A stretch of 64,000 nucleotides of DNA from an uncultured Sulfurovum sp. (GCA_902727935.1 CACVAX010000034.1:1-64000); one strand, 5' to 3'; positions 22,289 to 31,006 are shown, numbered from the stretch's first letter. Translations and numbers: made by a program. The notes: generated by a model not told the origin, from the letters alone.

Positions 22289-22603
22289 TTACTGTCCACC
22301 AAAAGGATTCATTCCACCCATCATTCCCATAGCTTGGGATTTTTTATTGGCTTCAACCATTTTAAGTACTTCATTAGTAGCTGACATTAAAAGGATTTGC
22401 AATGAAGATTTATCATCCATTAAAGAGTCATGAATGCTAATATCAGTAATTTCATTTGCACCATTAGCTGTAACCTCAACCATACCACCACCAGCTTTGG
22501 CTGTCATGCTAATGTTTTTAGATTGCTCTTCCATCTCTTGTGCTTTTGACTGAAGATCTTTCATCATATCAGCCATTTTACTCATGTCCATATTTTCAAA
22601 CAT
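22289..22603 (-). CDS. ybaB: YbaB/EbfC-family nucleoid-associated protein
   Basis: 104 aa. The N-terminal coiled segment (MADMMKDLQSKAQEMEEQ) and the central GGGMVEVTANGANEITDISI beta core are the family signature. The C-terminus is glycine/methionine-rich. YbaB/EbfC forms tweezer-like dimers that bind DNA. The usual partner dnaX-recR is not nearby. The ATG overlaps the panD stop by one base. Confidence 0.93.
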   Translation of the reverse strand: MFENMDMSKMADMMKDLQSKAQEMEEQSKNISMTAKAGGGMVEVTANGANEITDISIHDSLMDDKSSLQILLMSATNEVLKMVEANKKSQAMGMMGGMNPFGGQ

Positions 22604-22971
22604 TATGTTAATCCTTTAAATTCTTGAGCAATTGAGTTGTCATCTTCTAAAATAACAATTTTTGGTTCAAAAGTATCTGCTTCTTCTTCACTCATAGACG
22701 CATAGGCAATAACAATAATCTTATCCCCAACATGTACTTTTCGAGCAGCTGCCCCATTTAAACACATCTCTTTTTTTCCAGGTTCACCTGGGATAATATA
22801 GGTTGAAAAACGCTCACCGTTATTAATGTTAACAATATCTATTTTCTGACCCACACGCATGTTTGCAGCATCTATTAACTCTTGGTCAATGGTAATAGAA
22901 CCTACATAATGTAAGTTTGCTTCTGTGACTGTGGCTCTGTGAAGTTTACTATAGAGCATGGTAATATTCAT
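22603..22971 (-). CDS. panD: Aspartate 1-decarboxylase
   Basis: 122 aa. The self-cleavage site Gly24-Ser25 in HYVGSITID is in the same place as in E. coli PanD. Ser25 becomes the pyruvoyl cofactor. [12 protein letters not shown] holds the catalytic Tyr/Thr region, and [12 protein letters not shown] is conserved. It decarboxylates aspartate to beta-alanine for PanC. First gene of a minus-strand unit with ybaB. Confidence 0.96.
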   Translation of the reverse strand: MNITMLYSKLHRATVTEANLHYVGSITIDQELIDAANMRVGQKIDIVNINNGERFSTYIIPGEPGKKEMCLNGAAARKVHVGDKIIVIAYASMSEEEADTFEPKIVILEDDNSIAQEFKGLT

Positions 22972-23134
22972 AAAAAATCTCTCCTATAGAGTTGTACTTG
23001 GTTTATTCTCTATTTTCTGTATTATACCAAATTAATATTTACTGAAACTTCATATGATTTTTTCTTTTCAAGGCTAAAAATAAATAGTGCAAACGTTACA
23101 TAAAAAGCGACAAAAAAGAAAACTTTTTAACAAC

Positions 23135-23180
23135 TGTCAATATTTAAGATAATTATTGACAATAGTGTATATGATGTCAA
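23135..23180. promoter_or_regulatory. Candidate operator: three alternating TGTCAA/TTGACA arms
   Basis: TGTCAATA (23135-23142) and TATTGACA (23154-23161) form a perfect 8-bp inverted repeat with an 11-base spacer. A third arm TGTCAA (23175-23180) pairs with the TTGACA core at 13 bases. They lie 25-70 bp before the DUF3050 start, where a regulator could sit. The binding protein is unknown. Confidence 0.4.
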
Positions 23181-23204
23181 AAAATGAATAAGGTGAACAC
23201 CGTT

Positions 23205-23993
23205 ATGTCTAATTTTCCTCTCGAAGAGATAAGCCAATTACAACAAAAACTTTCTGAACATCCTGTCTATGATGCAATCAAAAATCTTGATGATTTAACT
23301 ATTTTTATGCAACATCATGTTTATTCTGTATGGGATTTTATGTCCTTGGTAAAATACCTTCAAAATGAATTTGCCCCCAATAAAACCCCGTGGATGCCTC
23401 ATGGTGACCCAATGATTCGACGGTTTATCAATGATATTGTACTCGAAGAAGAATCCGATGAAGGATTAGCCCTAGCAGATGGGACGACCACCTATATTAG
23501 TCATTTTGAACTTTATCTAATGGCAATGGAAGAGGTCAAGCCAAATTCTTCAGCTAGCATACAAAAATTTATTAAAAAAGTTCGTAAAAGCTCATTAAAC
23601 AAAACATTAAACAAAAAACTAGCCCCTTCTCCAGCTAAAAAATTTATGAAAACCACCTTTAATTTTATAAAAACGGATAAACCTCATGTTATTGCTGCTG
23701 CTTTTGCTTTTGGTAGAGAACATATTATTCCAACCATGTTCCGTGCATTAATTAAAAAAATGAATATTAGTAAAGAAGAAGCTACAGCATTTCACTATTA
23801 TTTAGCACGGCATATTGAACTCGATGGTGACCATCATGGACCACTCTCACTAAAAATGATAGATATTCTCTGTCAAAACGACCCTAAGAAAATTTTAGAA
23901 GCTAAAAATACAGCCATTTATGCCATTGAAGCACGTATTAAGTTTTGGGATGGTGTTTTAAAGGCAATAGAAAAGAGTAGAAAAAGTTTTTAA
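23205..23993 (+). CDS. DUF3050 protein, heme-oxygenase-like fold
   Basis: 262 aa from the ATG at 23205, which has AAGGTG 9 bases upstream. An in-frame ATG at 23184 lacks an RBS. MQHHVYSVWDFMSLVKYLQ is the DUF3050 signature, and the C-terminal HIELDGDHHGPLSLKM region supplies conserved acid and histidine residues of the kind seen in heme-oxygenase-like di-iron proteins. It is a cytosolic protein with no TM segment and an unknown reaction. It stands alone, with a candidate operator upstream and a perfect palindromic terminator at its end. Confidence 0.8.
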   Translation: MSNFPLEEISQLQQKLSEHPVYDAIKNLDDLTIFMQHHVYSVWDFMSLVKYLQNEFAPNKTPWMPHGDPMIRRFINDIVLEEESDEGLALADGTTTYISHFELYLMAMEEVKPNSSASIQKFIKKVRKSSLNKTLNKKLAPSPAKKFMKTTFNFIKTDKPHVIAAAFAFGREHIIPTMFRALIKKMNISKEEATAFHYYLARHIELDGDHHGPLSLKMIDILCQNDPKKILEAKNTAIYAIEARIKFWDGVLKAIEKSRKSF

Positions 23994-24009
23994 ACTTTTT
24001 CTACTTTTT
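23976..24009. terminator. Bidirectional terminator, perfect 14-bp palindrome
   Basis: Left arm 23976-23989 and right arm 23992-24005 are exact reverse complements with a TT loop, and T runs on both sides. The hairpin contains the stop of the DUF3050 gene and serves the convergent ferredoxin-like gene. A second copy of the right arm follows (24006-24024). Confidence 0.75.
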
Positions 24010-24026
24010 AAACTTTTTCTACTTGC

Positions 24027-24401
24027 CTACTTAGCCTGTGAAGCAGGGTCAATAGGCTCACCCCACATTTGTTCTGGAATAACATACTCTTCTACCACAT
24101 TACCCCCAATAATATGCTCGTCAATAATACGTGTAATTTTCTCTTTGGTTAACTGAACGTACATTACATGTCCGGGTTCTACCATCATCACTGGTCCTTG
24201 AAGACAACGCCCTAAACAACCTGTCTGAATAGGCTGAACATTACCAATAATACCTTTTTGCATTAGCGTCATTGATAAATGTTGCATCAGCTCTTTTGAT
24301 TCTGGATTACTTTCACTCACACAACTTGGTTTTGGCATTCCTGGAGGGGCAGATTGTTGACATTTGAACATAAAAAATGCTGGTTGAGGGATACTCATCA
24401 T
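24027..24401 (-). CDS. Thioredoxin-like [2Fe-2S] ferredoxin
   Basis: 124 aa. Four cysteines (Cys14, Cys27, Cys62, Cys66) are arranged as in thioredoxin-like 2Fe-2S ferredoxins: FKCQQSAPPGMPKPSC and TGCLGRCLQGPVMMVEPGHVMY. The partner or electron acceptor is unknown. It is convergent with the DUF3050 gene. Homologous domains occur in NuoE and HoxE, but here the domain stands alone. Confidence 0.85.
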   Translation of the reverse strand: MMSIPQPAFFMFKCQQSAPPGMPKPSCVSESNPESKELMQHLSMTLMQKGIIGNVQPIQTGCLGRCLQGPVMMVEPGHVMYVQLTKEKITRIIDEHIIGGNVVEEYVIPEQMWGEPIDPASQAK

Positions 24402-24470
24402 TATAAATTCCTTGTAAATTTTTAATTAGGAGTATATTACTCTTATTTAAAATAAAAATTACTTAAAGTT

Positions 24471-24497
24471 AAAAAGAAGCATTTTATACTTCTTTTT
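24471..24497 (-). terminator. Terminator after the TSP3 lipoprotein operon
   Basis: Stem AAAAAGAAG/CTTCTTTTT (9 bp, 9-base loop) lies 8 bases past the stop of the 938-aa lipoprotein and is followed on the minus strand by TTTTTAAC. It marks the end of the ompA-lipoprotein-lipoprotein unit. Confidence 0.55.
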
Positions 24498-24504
24498 TCG
24501 TTAC

Positions 24505-27321
24505 CTATGGTAAATAAGCTGTCGTTCCTCTAAAGCCTATTCCATTGGTACTATTGAGTAAATCTGAATCGCTTCCTGTTGTTCCTTGGAGTAAATAAAG
24601 CAGTGTTCCCCCTCGAACAGTTACAGCGTAATTATCTTTAAAGATACCAACCCCCATACCAACATCTAACGCTGCATTTGCACCATAGTCTGGACTGCTA
24701 TCATTATAACGTATAGTGTCCATGTCAACCCCCCACCAACTTTCGACATCATCCAAAGAAAACTTAACAGTACCAGAAGCATCTACCAACCATATTAATT
24801 CTTTTAAATACTCCTTCTGTCCTGCACCAAATTCATAAATCGTGTCACTGTAGCCATTAAGGGGTATGTTCTTATCAATCCCCAATAGATTATTTGTTAA
24901 AGTTTTTCCATCACCACCATTAGCAACATTGGCATTTAACAATTTACTAATTTGTGCATACTGTTTGTGTGTCAACAAGCCTAAAGGTTTTGCACTGCTA
25001 AATTGACTTAAACTTGCCATGGCTAAATAGGCTGAAAGGGATGAGCTTCTTGGATTTAAATTTGCATAGTCATTAGAAAACGAGATCACTTTTCCTTTTA
25101 AAGTATCTACCAAATTTTCACTCATATAACCTTGTAAACTCTCTGAAGTATTGGAAAGCGTAAAATATTTATCAATAAAAACATTGTAATTGCCTACAAT
25201 ACTAATAATCTTTGCTGAAGCAATTTCAGCACCTGTTTCTCTGGCTTGATAACGTGATGTCCAAAAACCTGTTTCATTGATACCATCTTCATCTACATCA
25301 AACCCACCAGGAATGTAAACAAATCCGTCATCAAGCATCTTGACATTTCCAGCTTCTTCAAATATCCATGAACAACGTTTATTAGCATCTAAAGGATCAC
25401 CTTCTGTACATTCGGCTTCTTTAATATTAACTTGTCCATCACCATCTGAATCATTATTTGGATTATTGTTACTCACATCTTTATCATCAAATACACCATC
25501 ATTATCACTGTCTAAAATACTTGACTCTAAGGCATCAATAATACCATCACCATCACTATCTTGAATCCCTTCATCAAGATCATTAATCCCATCTCCATCA
25601 CTATCAGCTAACAAAGGATTTGTTCCTAAATGAAGTTCAGCTTCATCGGTTAATCCATCATTATCGTCATCAATATCAGAATCATCATTAATGCCATCTC
25701 CATCAGCGTCTAGCCCATTATCAAGAACACCATCGCCATCCACATCAGCGTCAGCAGAGTCTTTAATTCCGTCTCCATCCGTATCTGTTCCATTGTCAAT
25801 TATTCCATCACCATCAATGTCAGCATCTACCCCATCAGGTATGCCATCACCATCGGTATCAGGGTTGGTACTATTCGCATCGATATTATCAGCAATACCA
25901 TCATTATCATCATCTGTATCATGTAAATCATTAATTCCATCAGAGTCACTGTCAATACCATTGTCTACAACACCATCACCATTAATATCTGCATCAGCAC
26001 CATCTTTAATGCCATCATTATCAATGTCATCATTATTATCATTGGGGTCAATGGCATCAGCTAGTCCATCGGTATCACTGTCTCTATTGTTATCAATCAC
26101 ATCTTGTTCATCTGTAATGCCATCACCATCAGCATCATTACCATTATCAGCAATGCCATCGCCGTTCACATCGACATCAGAGAGGTCATTAATACCATCT
26201 CCATCGGTATCAATACCATTATCGCTTATTCCATTACCATCTACATCAGCATCTACTCCATCTGGAATACCATCACCATCACTATCATAATTGGCATCAT
26301 TGGGATCTTTATCGTCTAACAAGCCATCATTATCATCATCGTTATCATGTTCATTGTTAATGCCATCACCATCAAAATCTTCTCCATTGTCAAGAACACC
26401 ATCGCCATCCACATCAGCATCAGCAGAGTCTTTAATCCCGTCTCCATCTGTATCTGTTCCATTGTCAATCGTTCCATCACCATCAATGTCAGCATCTACC
26501 CCATCAGGTATATCATCGCCATCGGTATCAGAATTAGTACTATTTGCATCTATATTATCAGCAATACCATCATTATCATCATCCGTATCATGTAAATCAT
26601 TAATTCCATCAGAGTCACTGTCAATACCATTGTCCACAACACCATCACCATTAATATCTGCATCAGCACCATCTTTAATGCCATCATTATCAATGTCATC
26701 ATTATTATCATTGGGGTCAATGGCATCAGCTAATCCATCGGTATCATTGTCTCTATTGTTATCAATCACATCTTGTTCATCTGTAATGCCATCACCATCA
26801 GCATCATTACCATTATCAGCAATGCCATCACCGTTCACATCGACATCTGACACATCATTAATACCATCTCCATCGGTATCAATACCATTATCGCTTATTC
26901 CATTACCATCTACATCAGCATCCACTCCATCTGGAATACCATCACCATCACTATCATAATTGGCATCATTGGGATCTTTATCGTCTAACAAGCCATCATT
27001 ATCATCATCGTTATCATATTCATTGTTAATGCCATCACCATCAAAATCTTCTCCATTGTCAAGAACACCATCTCCATCTACATCAGCATCAGCAGAGTCT
27101 TTAATCCCGTCTCCATCCGTATCTAATCCATTGTCAATTGTTCCATCGCCATCAATGTCAGCATCTACCCCATCAGGTATGCCATCGCCATCGGTATCAA
27201 TAACTTCAACTACCCCAGCCACATTGGAATTACTAGAAGTGTTTGCTCTATCTGAACCACAAGCAACGAACCATAAGCTTAAACCAGCAAGTAAAAAGAT
27301 ATTAAATAATTTTTTTTTCAT
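24505..27321 (-). CDS. TSP3-repeat surface lipoprotein with FGE-like C-terminal domain (938 aa)
   Basis: The N-terminus has a lipoprotein signal with lipobox WFVAC followed by GSDR. Residues about 40-650 are calcium-binding thrombospondin-type-3-like repeats (DTDGDGIPDGVDADIDGDG and variants), very rich in Asp and Gly, including a 223-residue block duplicated in tandem. The last 280 residues form a globular domain shared with the 857-aa neighbour. It starts VYIPGGFDVDEDG-NETGFWTSRYQAR and ends YAVTVRGGTLL-GIGFRGTTAYLP, resembling the formylglycine-generating-enzyme/C-type-lectin fold. Two DANST sequons for PglB are present. It is probably displayed on the outer membrane; its ligand or enzyme activity is unknown. 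Confidence 0.85.
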   Translation of the reverse strand: MKKKLFNIFLLAGLSLWFVACGSDRANTSSNSNVAGVVEVIDTDGDGIPDGVDADIDGDGTIDNGLDTDGDGIKDSADADVDGDGVLDNGEDFDGDGINNEYDNDDDNDGLLDDKDPNDANYDSDGDGIPDGVDADVDGNGISDNGIDTDGDGINDVSDVDVNGDGIADNGNDADGDGITDEQDVIDNNRDNDTDGLADAIDPNDNNDDIDNDGIKDGADADINGDGVVDNGIDSDSDGINDLHDTDDDNDGIADNIDANSTNSDTDGDDIPDGVDADIDGDGTIDNGTDTDGDGIKDSADADVDGDGVLDNGEDFDGDGINNEHDNDDDNDGLLDDKDPNDANYDSDGDGIPDGVDADVDGNGISDNGIDTDGDGINDLSDVDVNGDGIADNGNDADGDGITDEQDVIDNNRDSDTDGLADAIDPNDNNDDIDNDGIKDGADADINGDGVVDNGIDSDSDGINDLHDTDDDNDGIADNIDANSTNPDTDGDGIPDGVDADIDGDGIIDNGTDTDGDGIKDSADADVDGDGVLDNGLDADGDGINDDSDIDDDNDGLTDEAELHLGTNPLLADSDGDGINDLDEGIQDSDGDGIIDALESSILDSDNDGVFDDKDVSNNNPNNDSDGDGQVNIKEAECTEGDPLDANKRCSWIFEEAGNVKMLDDGFVYIPGGFDVDEDGINETGFWTSRYQARETGAEIASAKIISIVGNYNVFIDKYFTLSNTSESLQGYMSENLVDTLKGKVISFSNDYANLNPRSSSLSAYLAMASLSQFSSAKPLGLLTHKQYAQISKLLNANVANGGDGKTLTNNLLGIDKNIPLNGYSDTIYEFGAGQKEYLKELIWLVDASGTVKFSLDDVESWWGVDMDTIRYNDSSPDYGANAALDVGMGVGIFKDNYAVTVRGGTLLYLLQGTTGSDSDLLNSTNGIGFRGTTAYLP
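25862..27199. repeat. 669-bp tandem duplication inside the 938-aa lipoprotein gene
   Basis: Two copies (25862-26530 and 26531-27199) are nearly identical. Landmarks such as atcggtatca recur at 25852, 26521 and 27190, exactly 669 bp apart. A partial third copy runs to about 25.7 kb. Each copy encodes 223 residues, so the frame is kept. Such repeats can expand or contract by recombination and may collapse in short-read assemblies. Confidence 0.9.
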
Positions 27322-27341
27322 TTTTGAGTTCCTTTAATTTC

Positions 27342-29915
27342 TTAATATAAATAGTCAGTCGCTGCTCTAAAACTAATTCCATTCGTGAGTCCAGCATCAT
27401 CCGTTAAGGCACCTGAAATACCTTGGGTAACATCTAAAATTGTTCCACCTCTTACAATCACAGCATAGGAGTCTTTTTCAGGTCCAATTCCATTTCCTAA
27501 ATCTTGTGTGGTATTTGCTCCAGAATCAAAAGCCTTAAACTTACTAGGATTAGCATCCCACCAATCAGGAACATCCTCGGCAAAGGTAAATGTGTCTACA
27601 AAAGTATTGGTATTTACAGTTTGTCTCAATTGTACAAGGTTTCGTACAAACTCTTTTAAATCTTCTCCAAATTCATCAATAATTAAATTGTAAGTGAAAA
27701 GAGGAACATTAGGGTCTCGTCCTAAAACTCCGTTACGAATATGCCTTCCATCCCCTAAGAGTCCATTTTCATTAGGAGTGACTAAATCGGCATCCAATAA
27801 CATTTTTACATGCATGTATTGTTTATGAGAAGGCATCGTAATGTTAATATCAAGTGCCTCACCATTTTCATCTCTTAAAACATATCGATCAAGACAAACC
27901 TCTGCTAAATAAGGGGTAAAATTTGAAATTCTCTCTATTCCAGCAATACTTTCTTCATCAAAAATCAATTCACTTCCAGCAACAACGCCTGTCTCTTTTA
28001 AGGGGGCTTCATTGTAACTTAGCACATCAACATTTCGATTCAAAACTTTAAATTTTTTAGAGAGATATTGATTCACATTACCAACATCTTCAATAACACT
28101 TTGGCTACTAATTTCTATGCCTGATGCTCTTGCTTGATATCGTGAAATCCAAAAACCACCTTCATTAATACCATCACCATCCACATCAAAACCTCCAGGA
28201 ACATAAGAGTAACCATGCGAAGTTAAAACTTGACCTACATGACTGTCAAAAATATAAGGACAAGCCTTTGTTGCATCTACAGCATCCCCTTGAGTACAAT
28301 TATTCTCAAAGCTATTAGACTGTCCATCACCATCACTGTCATTACTTAGGTCTAAGGCATTAATCACATCTGATACTGGTGTAGGTAGTCCATCTTTTGC
28401 TGGATTCTCATTAGCTCCTCCAGTCAAAGTTTCAGGTGTTGTGAGACAGCTCACATTTAAATCGTTTGTAGCATAAGAATAAACCTCAATCCCATCTGCC
28501 ACACTATCTTCATCCGTATCACTATTACTTGCATTTGTTTCATAGTTAAGAATTTCAAAACCATCTAAAAGACAATCCCCATCTGTATCAGCATTGCTTA
28601 CATTTGTATCATAAATATTAACTTCTTGACCGTCTAACAAACCATCACCGTCCGTATCAGTATTACTTAAATTACTATCATAAACATTAATTTCTTCACC
28701 GTCTAACAGACCATCACCGTCCGTATCAGCATTGCTTACGTTACTATCATAAATATTAATTTCTTCACCGTCTAATAGACCATCACCGTCCGTATCAGCA
28801 TTGCTTACATTGGTATCATAAATATTAATTTCTTCACCGTCTAATAGACCATCACCATCAGTATCAGAACTACTGGCATTGGTATCATAAATATTTATCT
28901 CATCTCCATCTAATAGACCATCGTTATCACTGTCATTACTCTCAGGGTTTGTACCATAAATATCTCGTTCATCACTGTCCACGATTCCATCACCATCACT
29001 GTCAATTACTAAGTTAGGGTCTAACGCATTGATAACATCTGTTCCATCATTTGGTCTGTTATCCATAGCAGGTTGCGTGTTATGCCCCCCAACTAATGTT
29101 TCTGGTATGCTCAAACAAGTACTATTAATTTCCGTCAAGCTATAAGAATAAATCTCAATACCATCAGCTCTTCCATCAGCATCTGTATCACTGTTACTCG
29201 CATTCGTTTCATAATTTAAAACTTCAAAACTGTCCAATAAACAATCTCCATCAGTATCAGAACTACTGGCATTGGTATCATAAATATTTATCTCATCTCC
29301 ATCTAATAGACCATCGTTATCACTGTCATTACTCTCAGGGTTTGTACCATAAATATCTCGTTCATCACTGTCCACGATTCCATCACCATCACTGTCAATT
29401 ACTAAGTTAGGGTCTAACGCATTGATAACATCTGTTCCATCATTTGGTCTGTTATCCATAGCAGGTTGCGTGTTATGCCCCCCAACTAATGTTTCTGGTA
29501 TGCTCAAACAAGTACTATTAATTTCCGTCAAGCTATAAGAATAAATCTCAATACCATCAGCTCTTCCATCACCATCGGTATCACTGTTACTCGCATTCGT
29601 TTCATAATTTAAAACTTCAAAACTGTCCAATAAACAATCACCGTCCGTATCAGAACTACTGGCATTGGTATCATAAACATTTATCTCATCACCATCTAAT
29701 AGACCATCGTTATCGGTATCATTTTTATCAGGGTTCGTATTATAAATTTCTCTCTCATCACTATCTGATATACCATCACCATCACTGTCGTTATCAACAA
29801 CTCCTAAAACACCACTTGAACTATTATTCTCACTTCCAGCCCTATCTGAACCACAGGCATTCAAAAGCAACATTAGTATTAGCATAAAAATTATTATTTT
29901 AATTTTTCTCATCAT
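27342..29915 (-). CDS. Sequon-rich TSP3-repeat surface lipoprotein (857 aa)
   Basis: Signal peptide with lipobox LLNAC (lipid Cys21) followed by GSDR. Residues about 40-545 hold around 17 repeats of the TSP3/EF-hand-like kind, DTDGDGLLDGEEINIYDTN. The last 300 residues are the same FGE-like domain as in the neighbouring lipoprotein (YVPGGFDVDGDG-FWISRYQAR to VIVRGGTIL-ISFRAATDYLY). I count 19 sequons D/E-X-N-X-S/T, the acceptor of PglB, mostly one per repeat. Asn346, 369, 392, 415, 438 and 461 are exactly 23 residues apart. It overlaps ompA by one base (TAATG), so expression is coupled. Surface adhesion or matrix display is a guess. Confidence 0.88.
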   Translation of the reverse strand: MMRKIKIIIFMLILMLLLNACGSDRAGSENNSSSGVLGVVDNDSDGDGISDSDEREIYNTNPDKNDTDNDGLLDGDEINVYDTNASSSDTDGDCLLDSFEVLNYETNASNSDTDGDGRADGIEIYSYSLTEINSTCLSIPETLVGGHNTQPAMDNRPNDGTDVINALDPNLVIDSDGDGIVDSDERDIYGTNPESNDSDNDGLLDGDEINIYDTNASSSDTDGDCLLDSFEVLNYETNASNSDTDADGRADGIEIYSYSLTEINSTCLSIPETLVGGHNTQPAMDNRPNDGTDVINALDPNLVIDSDGDGIVDSDERDIYGTNPESNDSDNDGLLDGDEINIYDTNASSSDTDGDGLLDGEEINIYDTNVSNADTDGDGLLDGEEINIYDSNVSNADTDGDGLLDGEEINVYDSNLSNTDTDGDGLLDGQEVNIYDTNVSNADTDGDCLLDGFEILNYETNASNSDTDEDSVADGIEVYSYATNDLNVSCLTTPETLTGGANENPAKDGLPTPVSDVINALDLSNDSDGDGQSNSFENNCTQGDAVDATKACPYIFDSHVGQVLTSHGYSYVPGGFDVDGDGINEGGFWISRYQARASGIEISSQSVIEDVGNVNQYLSKKFKVLNRNVDVLSYNEAPLKETGVVAGSELIFDEESIAGIERISNFTPYLAEVCLDRYVLRDENGEALDINITMPSHKQYMHVKMLLDADLVTPNENGLLGDGRHIRNGVLGRDPNVPLFTYNLIIDEFGEDLKEFVRNLVQLRQTVNTNTFVDTFTFAEDVPDWWDANPSKFKAFDSGANTTQDLGNGIGPEKDSYAVIVRGGTILDVTQGISGALTDDAGLTNGISFRAATDYLY
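28861..29646. repeat. 393-bp tandem duplication inside the 857-aa lipoprotein gene
   Basis: Copies at 28861-29253 and 29254-29646 differ at only a few bases, and a partial third copy begins at 29647 (gtatcagaac recurs at 28861, 29254 and 29647). Each copy encodes 131 residues with four PglB sequons. Near identity suggests recent duplication or ongoing homogenisation. Confidence 0.92.
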
Positions 29916-31006
29916 TATTTACCTTTAGGATAAAAAAGTTCAGCTTCAATACGGCGATTTGATGCTCGTCCACTGGCCGTCTTATTTGTGGCTATTGGCA
30001 TACTTTCACCTCTTCCAAATGCTTCTAATCTTGCAGGACTAATACCATAGTTGCGTAATGCATTTAACACAGAGTTTGCCCTTCTATCTGAAAGTGCTAA
30101 ATTATGCGTAGCCGTACCTTTACTATCCGTATGTCCTGTAATCCTAACAGTACTTCCCCTATTATTTAAAAGAAACTGTGCAAACTTATGAACTTGACCC
30201 ATGGACAAGGCTCTAATTTGGGCAGAGTTTGTTTCAAAATTAATTCTTAACGTGGTTTTAACAGGACAACCATAATTATCTACACTAAAACTACAAGGGG
30301 TAGCAGGACATTGGTCAAGGCTGTCAGTGACACCATCTCTATCAAAATCAGGTGCTGAAATTTTGATGGGACAAGCATTATTATTACTATGTACCACGGA
30401 CACTTGAGAGCTTATAGGTTGAGGTCGCACAATAATAGGTTGTTGCTGAATTACTCTGGGTTGTTGTATCACTCTTGGGACTACTTTTTTAACTACTGGT
30501 GCTACACCAATGGGCATACTAATACCAGCTGTTAGCATAAACTCATTATTTTCATCATTACCTCCAATAATTTGAAGCACTTTACCCTCCACACGTGCCT
30601 TAAAACCTTTTTCTAGGTCTACTTTAAGACCTGCTCCACCTTGAACAAAAGGATGACTTTCAAAAACATCTTTTGTCCCTCCACTGACATATTCATACCC
30701 CACACCAGCCACAGCATAAGGAGTGGTATTAGTACTGTTTTCATACTCATATACCCCATTTATGGAAGCTTTCACTAAGGCACTGGCTTTATCATTCTTT
30801 ATACTAGTATAGTCTATATCAACCCTCGGTGCTACGATATATTTATTATCTTGATAGCTTAATCCAATACTAGGATTTTCAAATTTATTGCTATCTTCAT
30901 TTTTCGTTGAGTTTATCCCAATATTAATGCCAAGTTCACGCTCAATATTTGTCGCATTTAAGAGTGTAATACTCACAACAAAAGAGAATATTATTATTTT
31001 AAACAT
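29915..31006 (-). CDS. OmpA-family outer-membrane protein with a TSP3 linker
   Basis: 363 aa. A signal peptide (about 1-18, ending LLNA) precedes an eight-strand-type beta-barrel domain (to about 175). A Pro/Gln/Val-rich linker with RVIQQPRVIQQQP follows, then a single TSP3 unit DFDRDGVTDSLDQCPATP and the OmpA peptidoglycan-binding domain (FETNSAQIRA, TGHTDSKGTATHNLALSDRRA, GRGESMPIATN). It links the outer membrane to peptidoglycan. First gene of an operon with the two TSP3 lipoproteins, which suggests that the three form a surface complex (inference). Confidence 0.93.
   Translation of the reverse strand: MFKIIIFSFVVSITLLNATNIERELGINIGINSTKNEDSNKFENPSIGLSYQDNKYIVAPRVDIDYTSIKNDKASALVKASINGVYEYENSTNTTPYAVAGVGYEYVSGGTKDVFESHPFVQGGAGLKVDLEKGFKARVEGKVLQIIGGNDENNEFMLTAGISMPIGVAPVVKKVVPRVIQQPRVIQQQPIIVRPQPISSQVSVVHSNNNACPIKISAPDFDRDGVTDSLDQCPATPCSFSVDNYGCPVKTTLRINFETNSAQIRALSMGQVHKFAQFLLNNRGSTVRITGHTDSKGTATHNLALSDRRANSVLNALRNYGISPARLEAFGRGESMPIATNKTASGRASNRRIEAELFYPKGK

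Noticed and set aside
25691-27337. Long plus-strand frames (125, 199 and 222 aa) rich in Ser-Pro opposite the 938-aa lipoprotein gene
   Set aside because: They are the antisense reading of the Asp-Gly repeats, have no RBS and share the repeat period. The minus-strand protein has a lipobox and a folded domain.
24505-29915. Regular direct repeats that might suggest a CRISPR array
   Set aside because: The repeats encode in-frame TSP3 units, vary gradually, and no spacers or cas genes are present.
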